Positions 34,933 through 44,984 of a stretch of DNA of 64,000 nucleotides are shown in pieces; position 1 is the first letter of the stretch, and each line of letters opens with the position of its first letter. This stretch comes from Thalassospira profundimaris. GTDB lineage: Bacteria; Pseudomonadota; Alphaproteobacteria; Rhodospirillales; Thalassospiraceae. The DNA lies in contig NZ_JPWF01000004.1 in NCBI RefSeq assembly GCF_003326675.1, forward strand, positions 1-64,000, given 5' to 3'. Made by a program: the position numbers and the translations under genes. The notes beneath the pieces were generated by a model that worked only from the letters and a program-made list of their open reading frames with translations, searched no databases and was not told where the DNA came from.

Positions 34933-36066
34933 ATGGCAACTCAGCGTATTATTGATTTTCTCGCACAGAACCGACCGGAAGGCCCGTGCCTTGTTGTTGA
35001 CCTCGATGTTGTTCAGCGCAACTACGAGACCTTTACCCGTGCGCTTCCTGACTCCCGCATTTTCTATGCGGTCAAAGCGAACCCGGCCCCGGAAGTTCTG
35101 AGCCTGCTTGCCGATCTTGGCAGCAACTTCGACACCGCATCCGTGCCCGAAATCGAAATGGCGATGGCCGCTGGTGCCAGCCCGGACCGTATTTCGTTTG
35201 GCAACACCATCAAAAAAGAACGCGACATTGCGCGCGCTTATGAAATGGGTGTTCGCCTGTTCGCCGTTGATTGCGTCGAAGAAGTCGAAAAAATTGCCCG
35301 TGTTGCGCCTGCTTCGCGTGTCTTCTGCCGCATCCTGACCGATGGCGTTGGTGCAGAATGGCCGCTGTCGCGCAAATTCGGTTGCGCACCATCCATGGCA
35401 CTCGAAGTTCTTGAACATGCCAATCACATGGGCCTGGATGCCTATGGCGTGTCGTTCCACGTTGGTTCGCAGCAGTGCAACCTTGACGCCTGGAACACTG
35501 CCCTTGCAGAAGCATCTTCGATCTTCCGTACCTTGGCTGACAAAGGCATCGTTCTGCGCATGGTCAATATGGGCGGCGGTTTCCCGACCCGTTACCTGCG
35601 TGACGTTCCGGCGACCGAAGCTTACGGCTCGGCCATCATTGACGCGCTTCACACCCACTTTGGCAACCACATGCCCGAAACCATTATCGAACCGGGCCGT
35701 GGCATGGTTGGTGATGCGGGCGTGATCAAAGCCGAAGTCGTACTGATTTCGCGCAAACACGAAGATGATCCGGTGCGCTGGGTTTACCTCGATATCGGTA
35801 AATTCGGTGGCCTTGCCGAAACCATGGACGAAGCAATCCGTTATCCGATCACGACCATTCATGACGGTGGCGATGTTGCTCCTTGCGTTCTGGCTGGTCC
35901 GACCTGTGACTCTGCCGACGTGCTCTACGAGAAAAAACCTTATGACCTTCCGGTCGCACTGACCATCGGTGACGAGGTTCTGATCGAAGCAACCGGCGCC
36001 TATACCACCACTTACGCATCTGTGGCGTTTAACGGCTTCTCGCCGCTGACCGCCTATATCATCTGA
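34933..36066 (+). CDS. Ornithine decarboxylase, alanine-racemase-fold (group IV)
   Basis: PLP enzyme converting ornithine (possibly also lysine) to putrescine. The 377-residue protein shows the PLP lysine in FYAVKANP (near residue 48), VSFHVGSQ, NMGGGFP, IIEPGRGMVGDAG and the catalytic Cys region AGPTCDSADVLY. The ATG at 34933 follows GGGAGAA; the 7-codon in-frame extension upstream lies in the leader. It is followed 24 bases later by a GNAT gene, which may act on the amine. Control by the leader RNA is likely. Confidence 0.93.
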   Translation: MATQRIIDFLAQNRPEGPCLVVDLDVVQRNYETFTRALPDSRIFYAVKANPAPEVLSLLADLGSNFDTASVPEIEMAMAAGASPDRISFGNTIKKERDIARAYEMGVRLFAVDCVEEVEKIARVAPASRVFCRILTDGVGAEWPLSRKFGCAPSMALEVLEHANHMGLDAYGVSFHVGSQQCNLDAWNTALAEASSIFRTLADKGIVLRMVNMGGGFPTRYLRDVPATEAYGSAIIDALHTHFGNHMPETIIEPGRGMVGDAGVIKAEVVLISRKHEDDPVRWVYLDIGKFGGLAETMDEAIRYPITTIHDGGDVAPCVLAGPTCDSADVLYEKKPYDLPVALTIGDEVLIEATGAYTTTYASVAFNGFSPLTAYII

Positions 36067-36089
36067 CCCCATTCGGGAAAGATACATCA

Positions 36090-36596
36090 GTGATCACGAT
36101 TGATCGCGAAGGCCGCTTTGACCACGTCGAACGTGAAAAGCTGCTTGATCGCGTCATGGGTCAGGCGCGGTTTCAGAAATCTTCTGAAATCCTGCGCCGT
36201 GATAGACTTCCGGCGGACGGTCTTGCGTTTGTCGCCCACGATGGCAAACAAATGATCGGCACTGTCCGGTTGTGGAATGTCAATGCCGGTAACAGCGGAA
36301 GCGCGCTGTTGCTGGGTCCGCTGGCCGTTGAAAAGGTCTATAGCGGATCGGGCGTTGGTGCCGGTCTGGTTTACGCAGCCCTTAACGCTGCGCAATCTGC
36401 CGGGCACCGTTCGGTTCTTCTTGTCGGGGACCCGGAATATTACGCACGCTTTGGCTTCCAGGCAGCGCCTGCCAGCGGGCTTTTGATGCCCGGCCATTTT
36501 GATCGCCACCGGTTCCAGGCGATCAATCTTGGCAACGAAGATGTCCTGAGTGGCGCGCACGGCATGTTACATGCCACTGGCCAGCGCGCACATTAA
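36090..36596 (+). CDS. GNAT N-acetyltransferase
   Basis: Single-domain GNAT of 168 residues with GTVRLWNVNAG, the acyl-CoA region LGPLAVEKVYSGSGVGAGLVYAAL and VLLVGDPEYYARFGF, close to YhbS-type proteins. It begins with GTG at 36090, 24 bases after the ornithine decarboxylase stop, and is therefore probably cotranscribed. A role in amine or polyamine acetylation is suggested only by context; the pairing is common in alphaproteobacteria as far as I recall. Confidence 0.82.
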   Translation: MITIDREGRFDHVEREKLLDRVMGQARFQKSSEILRRDRLPADGLAFVAHDGKQMIGTVRLWNVNAGNSGSALLLGPLAVEKVYSGSGVGAGLVYAALNAAQSAGHRSVLLVGDPEYYARFGFQAAPASGLLMPGHFDRHRFQAINLGNEDVLSGAHGMLHATGQRAH

Positions 36597-36598
36597 AA

Positions 36599-36640
36599 AC
36601 AAAGCCCCGCATCACCTGCGGGGCTTTGTCATTTAAGGCC
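36599..36640. terminator. Terminator between GNAT and lipoprotein genes
   Basis: Thirteen-base perfect stem (ACAAAGCCCCGCA / TGCGGGGCTTTGT) with a 5-base loop at 36599-36629. T-rich sequence lies on both sides, better on the minus-strand side (TTTGTTTTT), so it can serve both convergent genes. Confidence 0.85.
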
Positions 36641-36663
36641 ATATTCTTTTGGCTCTCTGCTTC

Positions 36664-38238
36664 TCAGCAGGTCTTTTGCGACAGCCAGCCAACAAACGTC
36701 CCGCCCTGCTCCAGCCGTTCGTGACTGAAACATTTACCCCCCGGATAGGCTCCGCTTGCCGGGGTAAAGCGAACATCATCTTCGCCGGGCAGAATGTTGG
36801 TGGTGGTTTCAACCAGTTCGGTATGGACCGTACCAAGCCCGTCGGCCGGAACAAGACAGTCATAGCGCCCGCCATTGCCGTTGACCGTACGCACACCAAC
36901 CATGCCATGGTTCATCGGCCATGCTTTTAACACAGACACCAGATCACCGGGATTCTCGGCAAGGCAGGCGGTGATTGCCGGCTGCAAATCTTCGAAATAT
37001 TCGGTCCAGATGCCTTTGTTGGCGGCCTTAAGTTCGGTCACTTTGACAACCGGGAAATTGCCCGGTGCCAGCGCCAGACTGACAGGGTTTGCCGAAACGG
37101 CACAATGAACATCGCCCGACGGTGCCAGCCACACAGCATCCTGTCCCTTGCCGCGCAGCTCATAGACCTCGTTGCTGTATCCATATCCCGAACCGGTCCG
37201 AATGCGCGACAGTGACAAGGGTTCACGCCCCGGGAATTCGACAATGGCGCGATCAATGCGATTTTCAAAGGTCACGAAAAACCGGCTTTTATCATCACAG
37301 ACAAAGAATTTGGCACCGGCAAGTTCGGTGGGATCGGTCGGATCTGTATTCATCTGGGCCAGCATGGCGTCAATGCGGCTGAGTGCAACTTTGCTTTGGG
37401 CAAGGGCACCGCTGATTTCATGTTCATCAGGGGTGCTTTGCGCACCATTGACGGTCTTGGTTCCTGAAGAAAAGCGCCCTTGTGCAAAGTCAAGCTGCAA
37501 GCTGTAATGAAGCGGCTTGTCGCCCTGTGCCCCGCCATAATTTACCCGCGTGGCATCTTCGGCAAACCGCAGCAACTGGTTGTTGCGGTAATAGATTTTG
37601 ACGGTCGATTTACCATAATCGCCAAGGTCGCGATGCTCGTCGACCATCATCGGTTCCCCATCTGGCGAAACATATGCCTTGTAGGTCACGGTATGATCGC
37701 TTGCGGCATACTGACCGGGGATCACACGCATATCGGGCAAGCGGGTCTCGATTGCCGCAATGTCGCGCGAAATGTCGCTGCCATCGGTTTTGCGCGCCCC
37801 GTCCGACTGCGTTCGGGTAATCGGACGCACCAGAACTTCGACATTGCTTGGCGCATCGCGGGTCAGAACCGGATAGGACTGATCATTGCGGAACAACAGA
37901 TCATCATTGGCATTGACGATCTTTGCCTCGATCACATAGGTCATCCGCGGATCGATTTTCGATGCGTCATAGGGCAAAACAAACGCCATCGGCGGGTTTG
38001 AAACCGGTTGACGCAGGGATGCTATTTCGATCGATGGTGCATCGGCACGCGACACATCAAGCAACCGCACAACCAGGAACGTGGTATCGGGCGACAAGGC
38101 AATGCGTTCGCGATACACAACCGTACCGGTCACACTGGTGCTGCTGGTTTGAAGGGCGGCACAGCCCGACAAGATCGTCACCATGCCAATGGAAAAGAAC
38201 GCCCTTACCCACATTTTCGTGGACGATATTATCTTCAT
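36664..38238 (-). CDS. YbaY-domain lipoprotein
   Basis: Outer-membrane or periplasmic lipoprotein of 524 residues. The ATG at 38238 follows GGGGTC; the signal peptide ends in a lipobox, ILSGC (Cys near residue 26). The first 140 residues form a YbaY-type domain (VTGTVVYRERIALSPDTTFLV, NPPMAFVLPYDASKIDPRMTY). The following 380 residues contain no domain I can name, with a conserved-looking DKSRFFVTFENR and VWLAPSGDVHCAV, similar to MliC-like lysozyme-inhibitor segments. Function unknown; an envelope role is inferred. Confidence 0.7.
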   Translation of the reverse strand: MKIISSTKMWVRAFFSIGMVTILSGCAALQTSSTSVTGTVVYRERIALSPDTTFLVVRLLDVSRADAPSIEIASLRQPVSNPPMAFVLPYDASKIDPRMTYVIEAKIVNANDDLLFRNDQSYPVLTRDAPSNVEVLVRPITRTQSDGARKTDGSDISRDIAAIETRLPDMRVIPGQYAASDHTVTYKAYVSPDGEPMMVDEHRDLGDYGKSTVKIYYRNNQLLRFAEDATRVNYGGAQGDKPLHYSLQLDFAQGRFSSGTKTVNGAQSTPDEHEISGALAQSKVALSRIDAMLAQMNTDPTDPTELAGAKFFVCDDKSRFFVTFENRIDRAIVEFPGREPLSLSRIRTGSGYGYSNEVYELRGKGQDAVWLAPSGDVHCAVSANPVSLALAPGNFPVVKVTELKAANKGIWTEYFEDLQPAITACLAENPGDLVSVLKAWPMNHGMVGVRTVNGNGGRYDCLVPADGLGTVHTELVETTTNILPGEDDVRFTPASGAYPGGKCFSHERLEQGGTFVGWLSQKTC

Positions 38239-38359
38239 TTTGACCCCGGCTTGCTCGTATTTTTGGATTGTGCGTTGATCAGTGCACAATGTTGCCGCCA
38301 AAAATACTTAAAACCAAGGCCAAAAAGGGGCAAAGGACGTTAATTGCTTATAAAAGCCG

Positions 38360-39460
38360 TCAAGCTGCCTTGGCCGCCCCCTGATCCAGACGCACACCGT
38401 CCTTGTCAAACAGATGCCAGTTATCCGCATCGGCAATCGTCAGTGCCAGGGCATCGCCGATCGACACCCGGACAATCCCCGCCAAACGGACATTGATATC
38501 AATCTGTGCCGGATTGCCGATACCGCAATGAAGCTGCACAAAGGTATCCGATCCCAAATGTTCAACCGACAGAACCGTACCCTTAAGGGCCGCCTGTGCC
38601 GGATCATCACACAGCACCAGATGTTCGGGACGCGCCCCGACGGTCAGTTTCTGGTTGGCGCTGACATGATCGCCGATCACGACGGCCTGCCCCGATGGCA
38701 TGATCACCCGCCCGGTTTCATCACTGTGTGCTTCCCAGAAATTCATCTTGGGCGACCCGATAAAGCCCGCAACGAACTGGTTGGCCGGATTAAGATAAAG
38801 ATCAAGTGGCGATCCAACCTGTTCGACAATCCCGTCACGCAGCACCACAATACGGTCTGCCATGGTCATGGCTTCAACCTGATCATGGGTAACGTAAATC
38901 ATGGTCGCCCCAAGTTCGCGGTGCAGACGGGCCAGCTCCATGCGCATATCCACACGCAGGGCCGCATCAAGGTTTGAAAGCGGTTCATCAAGCAAAATGA
39001 TCTTGGGATCACGCGCAAGCGCACGGCCAATCGCCACACGCTGACGCTGCCCGCCTGAAAGCTGTTTGGGGGTGCGATCAAACAGATGCAACAATTGCAA
39101 GACATCGCCAATTTCACGCGCCTTGGCTTCGATATCGGCCTTTGACCAGCCCGCCATCTTAAGCGGGAAGCCGATATTTTCCCCGACCGTCATATGCGGA
39201 TAAAGCGCATAGGATTGAAACACCATGGCAATATCACGATCCGACGCCGGAAGATGATCGACGCGCTTGTCACCCAGATGAATTTCACCGGCTGTAATTT
39301 CTTCAAGCCCGGAAATCATGCGCAGTAATGTGGATTTGCCACAGCCCGACGGCCCGACAAAAACCACCAGCTCCCCGTCCTTGATCGACAGGTCAACGCC
39401 CTTGATGATGTCGGCTGCACCGAACGACTTTGTGACATTGAACAAAGATACAGACGACAT
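38360..39460 (-). CDS. Sugar ABC transporter ATP-binding protein (MalK/UgpC type)
   Basis: ATPase of 366 residues for the sugar importer encoded upstream. Walker A is GPSGCGKST, signature LSGGQRQR, Walker B IILLDEPLSNLD, and the C-terminal regulatory TOBE domain spans about 235-366 (VGARPEHLVL). The ATG at 39460 lies one base past the stop of the PfkB gene. It is the last gene of the operon binding protein-permease-permease-kinase-ATPase. The transported sugar is not identifiable from sequence. Confidence 0.92.
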   Translation of the reverse strand: MSSVSLFNVTKSFGAADIIKGVDLSIKDGELVVFVGPSGCGKSTLLRMISGLEEITAGEIHLGDKRVDHLPASDRDIAMVFQSYALYPHMTVGENIGFPLKMAGWSKADIEAKAREIGDVLQLLHLFDRTPKQLSGGQRQRVAIGRALARDPKIILLDEPLSNLDAALRVDMRMELARLHRELGATMIYVTHDQVEAMTMADRIVVLRDGIVEQVGSPLDLYLNPANQFVAGFIGSPKMNFWEAHSDETGRVIMPSGQAVVIGDHVSANQKLTVGARPEHLVLCDDPAQAALKGTVLSVEHLGSDTFVQLHCGIGNPAQIDINVRLAGIVRVSIGDALALTIADADNWHLFDKDGVRLDQGAAKAA

Positions 39461-39461
39461 T

Positions 39462-40520
39462 TCAGCTATTCTCCAAACGGTCAAACGTCATGATTTCTTC
39501 GCCGGTCGGCAATTGGGCGGTCAGAACCGCTGCGACATCGGGGCAAAGATCGGAAATTTCGGGATATCGGCGCGGCTTGCTGGCAATCGCCTTGCCTGCC
39601 ACCTCGATCCCCGCACGCAAGGCATCGGAAAGACCGGCCTGATTTTGCAAGGCCATCAGGAAGCCGGCATTAAAGCAATCACCGGCCCCGACCGTATCCA
39701 CAACATCAATGGTGCCCCGCACCGGGGCATGATGAACCCGACCATTGGCAAAGGCCGTTGCGCCGTCCGCACCGCGCTTGACCACGATGACGGCATTTTC
39801 CGGCAGCTTGACCGCAATTTTTGCCAGATATGTTTCGATATCACCGGCAAATTCCGCGGCTGTAATGCCCAGAATTCCGGCGGCCTCGGCATCATTGATC
39901 AAAAGGATATCCACATATCCCAACCAGCTTTCAAGATGGGCCTGGACATCATCACTCCATCCCCCGGTCGGCCATGCGGTATCAAGGGCGACAATCGCAC
40001 CCTTGTCGTGAAGTTCCTGCATCAGACTGGCGCAATCGGGCACCAGACCGGGCATCAGGAACGACCCGACAAACAATGCAATCGCCCCGTCGACACGGGT
40101 TTCGGCCAGCATTTCACGCACCATCGCGGCATCAAAGATCGAACTGTGTCCTTCGTTTGAAAGAAACGTCCGTTCCTTGTCGGGATGGGTCAGGCCAAAG
40201 GTCACAGATGTAATGGTGTCACTGCGATGCCAGTGATCGGCAAGCGGTCCGAACTGGTCGCACAACCAGTCGCCCATCGCGTCCTTGCCGACATTGACGA
40301 CAATATGCTGGTGGGCATCAAGGGCCTGAAGGGCAGCACCGAAATTGCCGCATCCCCCGCCAATCCGCATTTCATAATCGGGATAGACGGTCTCGGTGCC
40401 CGGTTGCGGCCAATGGGCAACCGGGCCCATCAGCTGATCGACATTGATCGTGCCAATAGAGATGATCGGGCGCGACGGATCAGGGCGAATACCCAAGCTT
40501 GATTTCATCACGATATTCAT
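39462..40520 (-). CDS. PfkB-family carbohydrate kinase
   Basis: Ribokinase-fold kinase of 352 residues that probably phosphorylates the imported sugar. Family motifs are present: GGGCGNFGAALQAL near residue 54 and the C-terminal DTVGAGDCFNAGFL with the catalytic Asp near 275. It overlaps the upstream permease stop as ATGA and sits inside an ABC operon with a ROK repressor, an arrangement seen for ketose, deoxy-sugar or inositol-type substrates. Exact substrate unknown. Confidence 0.9.
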   Translation of the reverse strand: MNIVMKSSLGIRPDPSRPIISIGTINVDQLMGPVAHWPQPGTETVYPDYEMRIGGGCGNFGAALQALDAHQHIVVNVGKDAMGDWLCDQFGPLADHWHRSDTITSVTFGLTHPDKERTFLSNEGHSSIFDAAMVREMLAETRVDGAIALFVGSFLMPGLVPDCASLMQELHDKGAIVALDTAWPTGGWSDDVQAHLESWLGYVDILLINDAEAAGILGITAAEFAGDIETYLAKIAVKLPENAVIVVKRGADGATAFANGRVHHAPVRGTIDVVDTVGAGDCFNAGFLMALQNQAGLSDALRAGIEVAGKAIASKPRRYPEISDLCPDVAAVLTAQLPTGEEIMTFDRLENS

Positions 40521-41365
40521 CCCTTCACACTGCCGCTGGCCAGCCCCGAAACAAGGGTTTTCTGCATAAAGAAGGCCAGAACCACCGGGGGTACAGCGGC
40601 CAGAATGCCCGCCGCCGAAATCAGCCCGTAATCCGCCACACGCCCGGCTGCCAGATCGGCAATTGCAACGGTGATGGTCTTGGCGCGGATGTCATTGGTG
40701 AACAAAAGCCCGTAGAAAAATTCATCCCATGCCAGCAACACCGCCATCATCACCGCCGCCCCAAGGGCTGGCCGGGCAATCGGCAGGATCACATACCAGA
40801 TGGCCTGCAACCTGTTGGCACCATCAATGATCGGCGCTTCATCAAGATCGCCCGGAATGGTGTCAAAGTTGCTTTTGAGAAGCCATGTCGTGAATGGCAA
40901 CAGGATCGAGCAATAAACAATGATCAGGGCAAAGTGGGTATTAAGAAGCCCAAGCGCACTCATCACCGTATAAAGCGGCAGAACAATTGCCACAGGCGGC
41001 AACATAAAGATCGCGATCACCGCATAAAGCAGGTTCTTGCGCCGCGGTCCGGGCAAGCGGGAAAAGCTGTAAGCAGCCGGAATGGCGGCAATGATCGAAA
41101 GACCGGTCGCGCAAAAGGCAATGATGATGCTGTTGCGGATACCATACAGGAAACTGGCCGACGGGCTGTTTTCGGCAAACACCAAAAGACTGCGATAATT
41201 TTCAAAAGTCGGCTCGTCCGGCCACCATTGCAGCGGCAAGGTGGTCAGATGGGTCGAGGAGCTGATGCTCATGATAAACAGCCACAAAACCGGAACCGCA
41301 ATCACGGTGGCAAGCAACAACGCCCCCAGATAGATGCAGATCTTTTTTGTCAGGGATGCTTTCAT
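40517..41365 (-). CDS. Sugar ABC transporter permease (MalG type)
   Basis: Inner-membrane permease of about 282 residues with six predicted helices and the ATPase-contact loop EAPIIDGANRLQAIWYVILP. The ATG at 41365 is chosen because GGGGGAGGT ends seven bases before it; the GTG two codons earlier overlaps that ribosome site. It follows the MalF-type permease by two bases. Confidence 0.9.
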   Translation of the reverse strand: MKASLTKKICIYLGALLLATVIAVPVLWLFIMSISSSTHLTTLPLQWWPDEPTFENYRSLLVFAENSPSASFLYGIRNSIIIAFCATGLSIIAAIPAAYSFSRLPGPRRKNLLYAVIAIFMLPPVAIVLPLYTVMSALGLLNTHFALIIVYCSILLPFTTWLLKSNFDTIPGDLDEAPIIDGANRLQAIWYVILPIARPALGAAVMMAVLLAWDEFFYGLLFTNDIRAKTITVAIADLAAGRVADYGLISAAGILAAVPPVVLAFFMQKTLVSGLASGSVKG

Positions 41366-41367
41366 AA

Positions 41368-42252
41368 TCACACCTCCCCCTGCTTGCGGATCAGATACAT
41401 ATATCCGGCAATAAGACAGGCACTTATCAGAACAACAATCAGCGCATAGGACGCCCCGGAACCGACGCGCATATAGGCGAATGCTTCCTGATAGACATAG
41501 AAACTGACGGTCTTGGTACTGCTGGCCGGACCGCCGCGGGTCATGACATAGACAATATCAAACACCTTGAAGGCCTCGATGGTGCGCAAAACAAGCGCGA
41601 CACTCAGCGGCCCCAGAATGGCCGGAAGGGTAATGCGCCAGAAACGGTTCCACACGCCTGCCCCGTCAAGGGTTGCGGCTTCGTACAGGTCCTTTGGCAC
41701 GGTCTGAAGGGCGGCAAGCGCAATCAGGGCAACCAGTGGGAAGTTTTTCCAGACATCGGCCAGAATGACCATATCAAGGGCCGTTGCCGGATCACCCAGC
41801 CAGGACCGATAAGCATCCAGCATCCCGATCTGAACCAGCAAGGCATTCAGCGCCCCGAAATCCGGGTTATAGATCAGCCGCCACATCATGGCATTGACCA
41901 CCGTCGGCAGCGCAAGCGGCAAAATCAGCATGGCGCGCAACAGGGTCCGCCCGGCAAAGGCTTCGTTCAGCAACAGTGCAACCAGAACACCGATCACCAT
42001 TTCAGCACCGACAGAAATCACGGCGAAATAGGTGGTGTGCCAGATGGCTTCGAGAAATTTTGAAGAAGACAGCGCACGCGCATAATTGTCCAAACCGACA
42101 AAGATGCTGGTGACATCAGGCGCAATCAGCTTTGCCCCGGTCAGGCTGTAATAGATGGTTTTGATCAGCGGGTAGCCACTGACCCCGACGATGATCACGA
42201 TCATCGGGGTCAGCAAAAGCCACGCCGTCACCGTTTTACGATAGGAAATCAT
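41368..42252 (-). CDS. Sugar ABC transporter permease (MalF type)
   Basis: Permease of 294 residues with six predicted helices. The contact loop reads YEAATLDGAGVWNRFWRITLP, typical of MalF/UgpA partners. The ATG at 42252 has a GGAG rather far upstream (14 bases). Between it and the binding-protein gene lies a small GC-rich dyad (GAGCCCG / CGGGCTC), which may lower read-through from the abundant binding-protein message. Confidence 0.88.
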   Translation of the reverse strand: MISYRKTVTAWLLLTPMIVIIVGVSGYPLIKTIYYSLTGAKLIAPDVTSIFVGLDNYARALSSSKFLEAIWHTTYFAVISVGAEMVIGVLVALLLNEAFAGRTLLRAMLILPLALPTVVNAMMWRLIYNPDFGALNALLVQIGMLDAYRSWLGDPATALDMVILADVWKNFPLVALIALAALQTVPKDLYEAATLDGAGVWNRFWRITLPAILGPLSVALVLRTIEAFKVFDIVYVMTRGGPASSTKTVSFYVYQEAFAYMRVGSGASYALIVVLISACLIAGYMYLIRKQGEV

Positions 42253-42342
42253 AGCGGTGTATTCGGCTCCGGGTTTGAGCCCGAACAAGCATGGAGAAGG
42301 TTCACACACGTCCGGGCTCTGGATCAAAAAACGCTTTCGCGC

Positions 42343-43581
42343 TTACTGCATGTCCGAGATGGCTTCTGCGGCATTGTTCAGCGCATCCGCAGGTGTAACC
42401 GAACCAAGCATCGCATTCTGAAGGGCTTCTTGCAGAACAGATGATGCTTCCTGATAGGATGCCATGGTCGGACGCGGTGCCATAACTGCAAGGCTGGTTT
42501 TGGCCGCTTCGACAAACGGTTCCTGACCTTTGATCACGTCCGGGTTGGAATAGGATGCTTCCCATACCGGCAGGCTGAGTTTGGCGAATTTATCCTGAAC
42601 TTTCTGCGAGGTCAGGAATTCGATATATTTCCAGGCTTCTTCCTTGTTGGCACTTTTGGTCGGAATACCAAGACCCATCGAACCGTTCACAGCCGATGCC
42701 TTTGATACACCTTCGGCACCCGGTGCCGGTGCGATACCAACCTTGCCTGCGACCTGGCTTTCGGCCGGATCATTGGCAAGATTATACATGTAACCCCAGT
42801 TCAGGGCGAAGGCGGCCTGACCGCTCGAGAAGACACGACGAACGTCTTCTTCAAGATATTCACGGGAATTCGGGTTGGTCAGACCGTCATCAAGGGTGCC
42901 AACCATATATTCAAGCGCCTTCAGGCCACCACCGGTATTGAAGGCCGGTTTGCCATCGGCATCAAGGAATTCACCGCCCATGCCCGACAGGATGGTGGTG
43001 TAATCACAAATGGCGGCTTCGGACTGCGACCAGGACCAGACCAGCGGATGTTCGACAATGCCCTTTTCCTTGATGGCTGCAGCCTGTGCACGCAGTTCTT
43101 CCCAGGTTGCAGGCGGGTTATCGAAACCGGCGGCTTTCAGCATGTCCTTGTTATAGAACAGGAACTTGGTATCTGCGATCCACGGCATGCCGTAAAACGC
43201 GCCGTCATATTTCACAGTGGTCCAGGCACCATCAAGAATGCCTGCGCGGGTTTTGTCATCGATGCGCGCGCTGACATCTTCAAGCAGCTGATACTGTGCG
43301 AATTCTGCCGGCCAGATCACGTCATAAAGCACGACGTCATAGCCATTGGCGCTTTGCGACAGAACGATTTTGTCATGCAGGGCTTCGTACGGAACCAGTT
43401 CGGCATTGACCTTGATGCCCGGATTGGCGGCCTCGAACTCGGCCGTCATGTTGCGAATGTCATCTTCGCTATAAGCAGCTTGCGCCATGAAAAGCGCGTT
43501 AAGGGTCACGTCCGCATGCGCGGCCCCGGATGCGGCAAGCACACCTATTGCGGCACCTGTCATGAGATTCTTGATATTCAT
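42343..43581 (-). CDS. Sugar ABC transporter substrate-binding protein
   Basis: Periplasmic sugar-binding protein of 412 residues, family 1 (MalE/UgpB-like). The signal peptide is MNIKNLMTGAAIG to AAHA, followed by DVTLNALFMAQAAYSEDDIRNM. WPAEFAQYQ and NWGYMYNLA segments are typical of this group. The ATG at 43581 follows GGGAG. It is the first gene of the operon, divergent to the ROK regulator with a palindromic operator between. Sugar unknown. Confidence 0.9.
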   Translation of the reverse strand: MNIKNLMTGAAIGVLAASGAAHADVTLNALFMAQAAYSEDDIRNMTAEFEAANPGIKVNAELVPYEALHDKIVLSQSANGYDVVLYDVIWPAEFAQYQLLEDVSARIDDKTRAGILDGAWTTVKYDGAFYGMPWIADTKFLFYNKDMLKAAGFDNPPATWEELRAQAAAIKEKGIVEHPLVWSWSQSEAAICDYTTILSGMGGEFLDADGKPAFNTGGGLKALEYMVGTLDDGLTNPNSREYLEEDVRRVFSSGQAAFALNWGYMYNLANDPAESQVAGKVGIAPAPGAEGVSKASAVNGSMGLGIPTKSANKEEAWKYIEFLTSQKVQDKFAKLSLPVWEASYSNPDVIKGQEPFVEAAKTSLAVMAPRPTMASYQEASSVLQEALQNAMLGSVTPADALNNAAEAISDMQ

Positions 43582-43649
43582 GATTTATATCTCCCTGATA
43601 CATAGGATACGACTTGGATAGACGACACGCCTGATTGAGGACAGGCTTT

Positions 43650-43680
43650 ATTATTAATTCAATTTGATGTAATTAATAAT
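43650..43680. promoter_or_regulatory. Candidate ROK-repressor operator
   Basis: Perfect 10-base inverted repeat ATTATTAATT / AATTAATAAT separated by 11 bases, centred between the divergent binding-protein and ROK genes. NagC/Mlc-type proteins bind AT-rich dyads of this sort, so autoregulation plus operon control is likely. Confidence 0.65.
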
Positions 43681-43700
43681 TCAAAAGAAAATGGGCGGCA

Positions 43701-44924
43701 ATGGCAAAGATGAAAAAACAACCAAAGAGCGTCACGGGCACCAACCTTCTGCACGCCAAAAACCATAACAGACGTGCGGTTTTGGATGCGGTTCGACGGC
43801 ATGACGGATTGTCACGTGCGGACATCACGCGCATCACCAATCTGTCGGCACAGACCATCTCAAACCTGGTCGGAGAGCTTGAAGATTCCGGCCTTCTCCT
43901 TGCCGGAGAACCGATTCGTCAAAAACGCGGACAACCTGCCCGCCCCTATCGCCTGAACCCGGACGGCGGATATGCCATCGGATTTCAACTTACCGGGACA
44001 CAGTTTGACGCGGTTCTGGTCAACCTTCTGGGCAAAGAACGTGCCCGCATCAGCCAGCAATTCAACCATCCCAATCCTGAACAGGCGATTGAATTGCTGA
44101 TTGATGCAACACACCGGATCATTTCCGATTGCGGCCTTGATCCGGCGCGCAATATCGGGATCGGGATTGCCATGCCAGGGCCCGTTGGCATTGCCGGACC
44201 AACCGGGATTGCGCCGGGCTGGGAAGGATTTGATATCGTTGCCGCCCTCTCGGAAAAAATCGACTGCCCGGTCTTTGTTGAAAACGATGCCGACGCCGCC
44301 GCCATATCCGAAAAGCTTTATGGCAATGCGCGCACGCTTGAAAACTTCGTCTATGTTTTTGTCGGATATGGTCTGGGTGCCGGGCTTTTCATGGATAACC
44401 AGATCATTCACGGCACCAACGGGGCGGCTGGTGAAATCGGCCATCTTCCGGTCGAACCGCAGGGGCGCGATTGCCCGTGCGGGCGCAAGGGATGCCTTGA
44501 ACGCTATGTGTCGCTTTTGGCGCTATATGATGAATTTGATGCCGCGGATCGCGATGCGCTTTTGAATGACACGACACTGAACCGCCTTGCGCAACTTTCA
44601 CCCGATGACGAACCCGTCAAACGCTGGATCAAGCAGGCCGCGCCGCATCTTGCCACCGCCGTACAGATCTTGGGCAGTATGCTGGACCCGCAGGCGGTGA
44701 TGCTGGGCGGGTTGTTACCCGAACCGATCGTCAAGGCGTTGCTTGATGAACTGTCAAATCTGGAAGTAACCGGCAGTCGCACCCCGCTTGGCAATGCGCT
44801 TCCTGTACAGGCCGGCGTCGGCAACCTTTTATCCGCCGCCATGGGGGCCGCGGCCCTGCCGATCTATCACGAACTGGTCCCGGACTTTCAGAATATGCTG
44901 AAAATCCGGGATGCCAATGCCTAG
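43701..44924 (+). CDS. ROK-family transcriptional repressor
   Basis: Regulator of 407 residues in the NagC/Mlc/XylR group. A winged helix lies at about 22-75 (HNRRAVLDAVRRHDGLSRADI, then SAQTISNLVGEL). The ROK domain follows, with IGIAMPGPVG, VENDADAAAISE, GAAGEIGHLPVEP and the zinc motif CPCGRKGCLE. The ATG at 43701 is preceded by GGGCGG. It is divergent to the sugar ABC operon, which it probably represses until the sugar or its phosphate binds. Confidence 0.9.
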   Translation: MAKMKKQPKSVTGTNLLHAKNHNRRAVLDAVRRHDGLSRADITRITNLSAQTISNLVGELEDSGLLLAGEPIRQKRGQPARPYRLNPDGGYAIGFQLTGTQFDAVLVNLLGKERARISQQFNHPNPEQAIELLIDATHRIISDCGLDPARNIGIGIAMPGPVGIAGPTGIAPGWEGFDIVAALSEKIDCPVFVENDADAAAISEKLYGNARTLENFVYVFVGYGLGAGLFMDNQIIHGTNGAAGEIGHLPVEPQGRDCPCGRKGCLERYVSLLALYDEFDAADRDALLNDTTLNRLAQLSPDDEPVKRWIKQAAPHLATAVQILGSMLDPQAVMLGGLLPEPIVKALLDELSNLEVTGSRTPLGNALPVQAGVGNLLSAAMGAAALPIYHELVPDFQNMLKIRDANA

Positions 44925-44984
44925 GCGTCAGGACCTGGTTCAATAGCCAGATCAATTGTCTGATGAATTAAATCTGCCTGCACC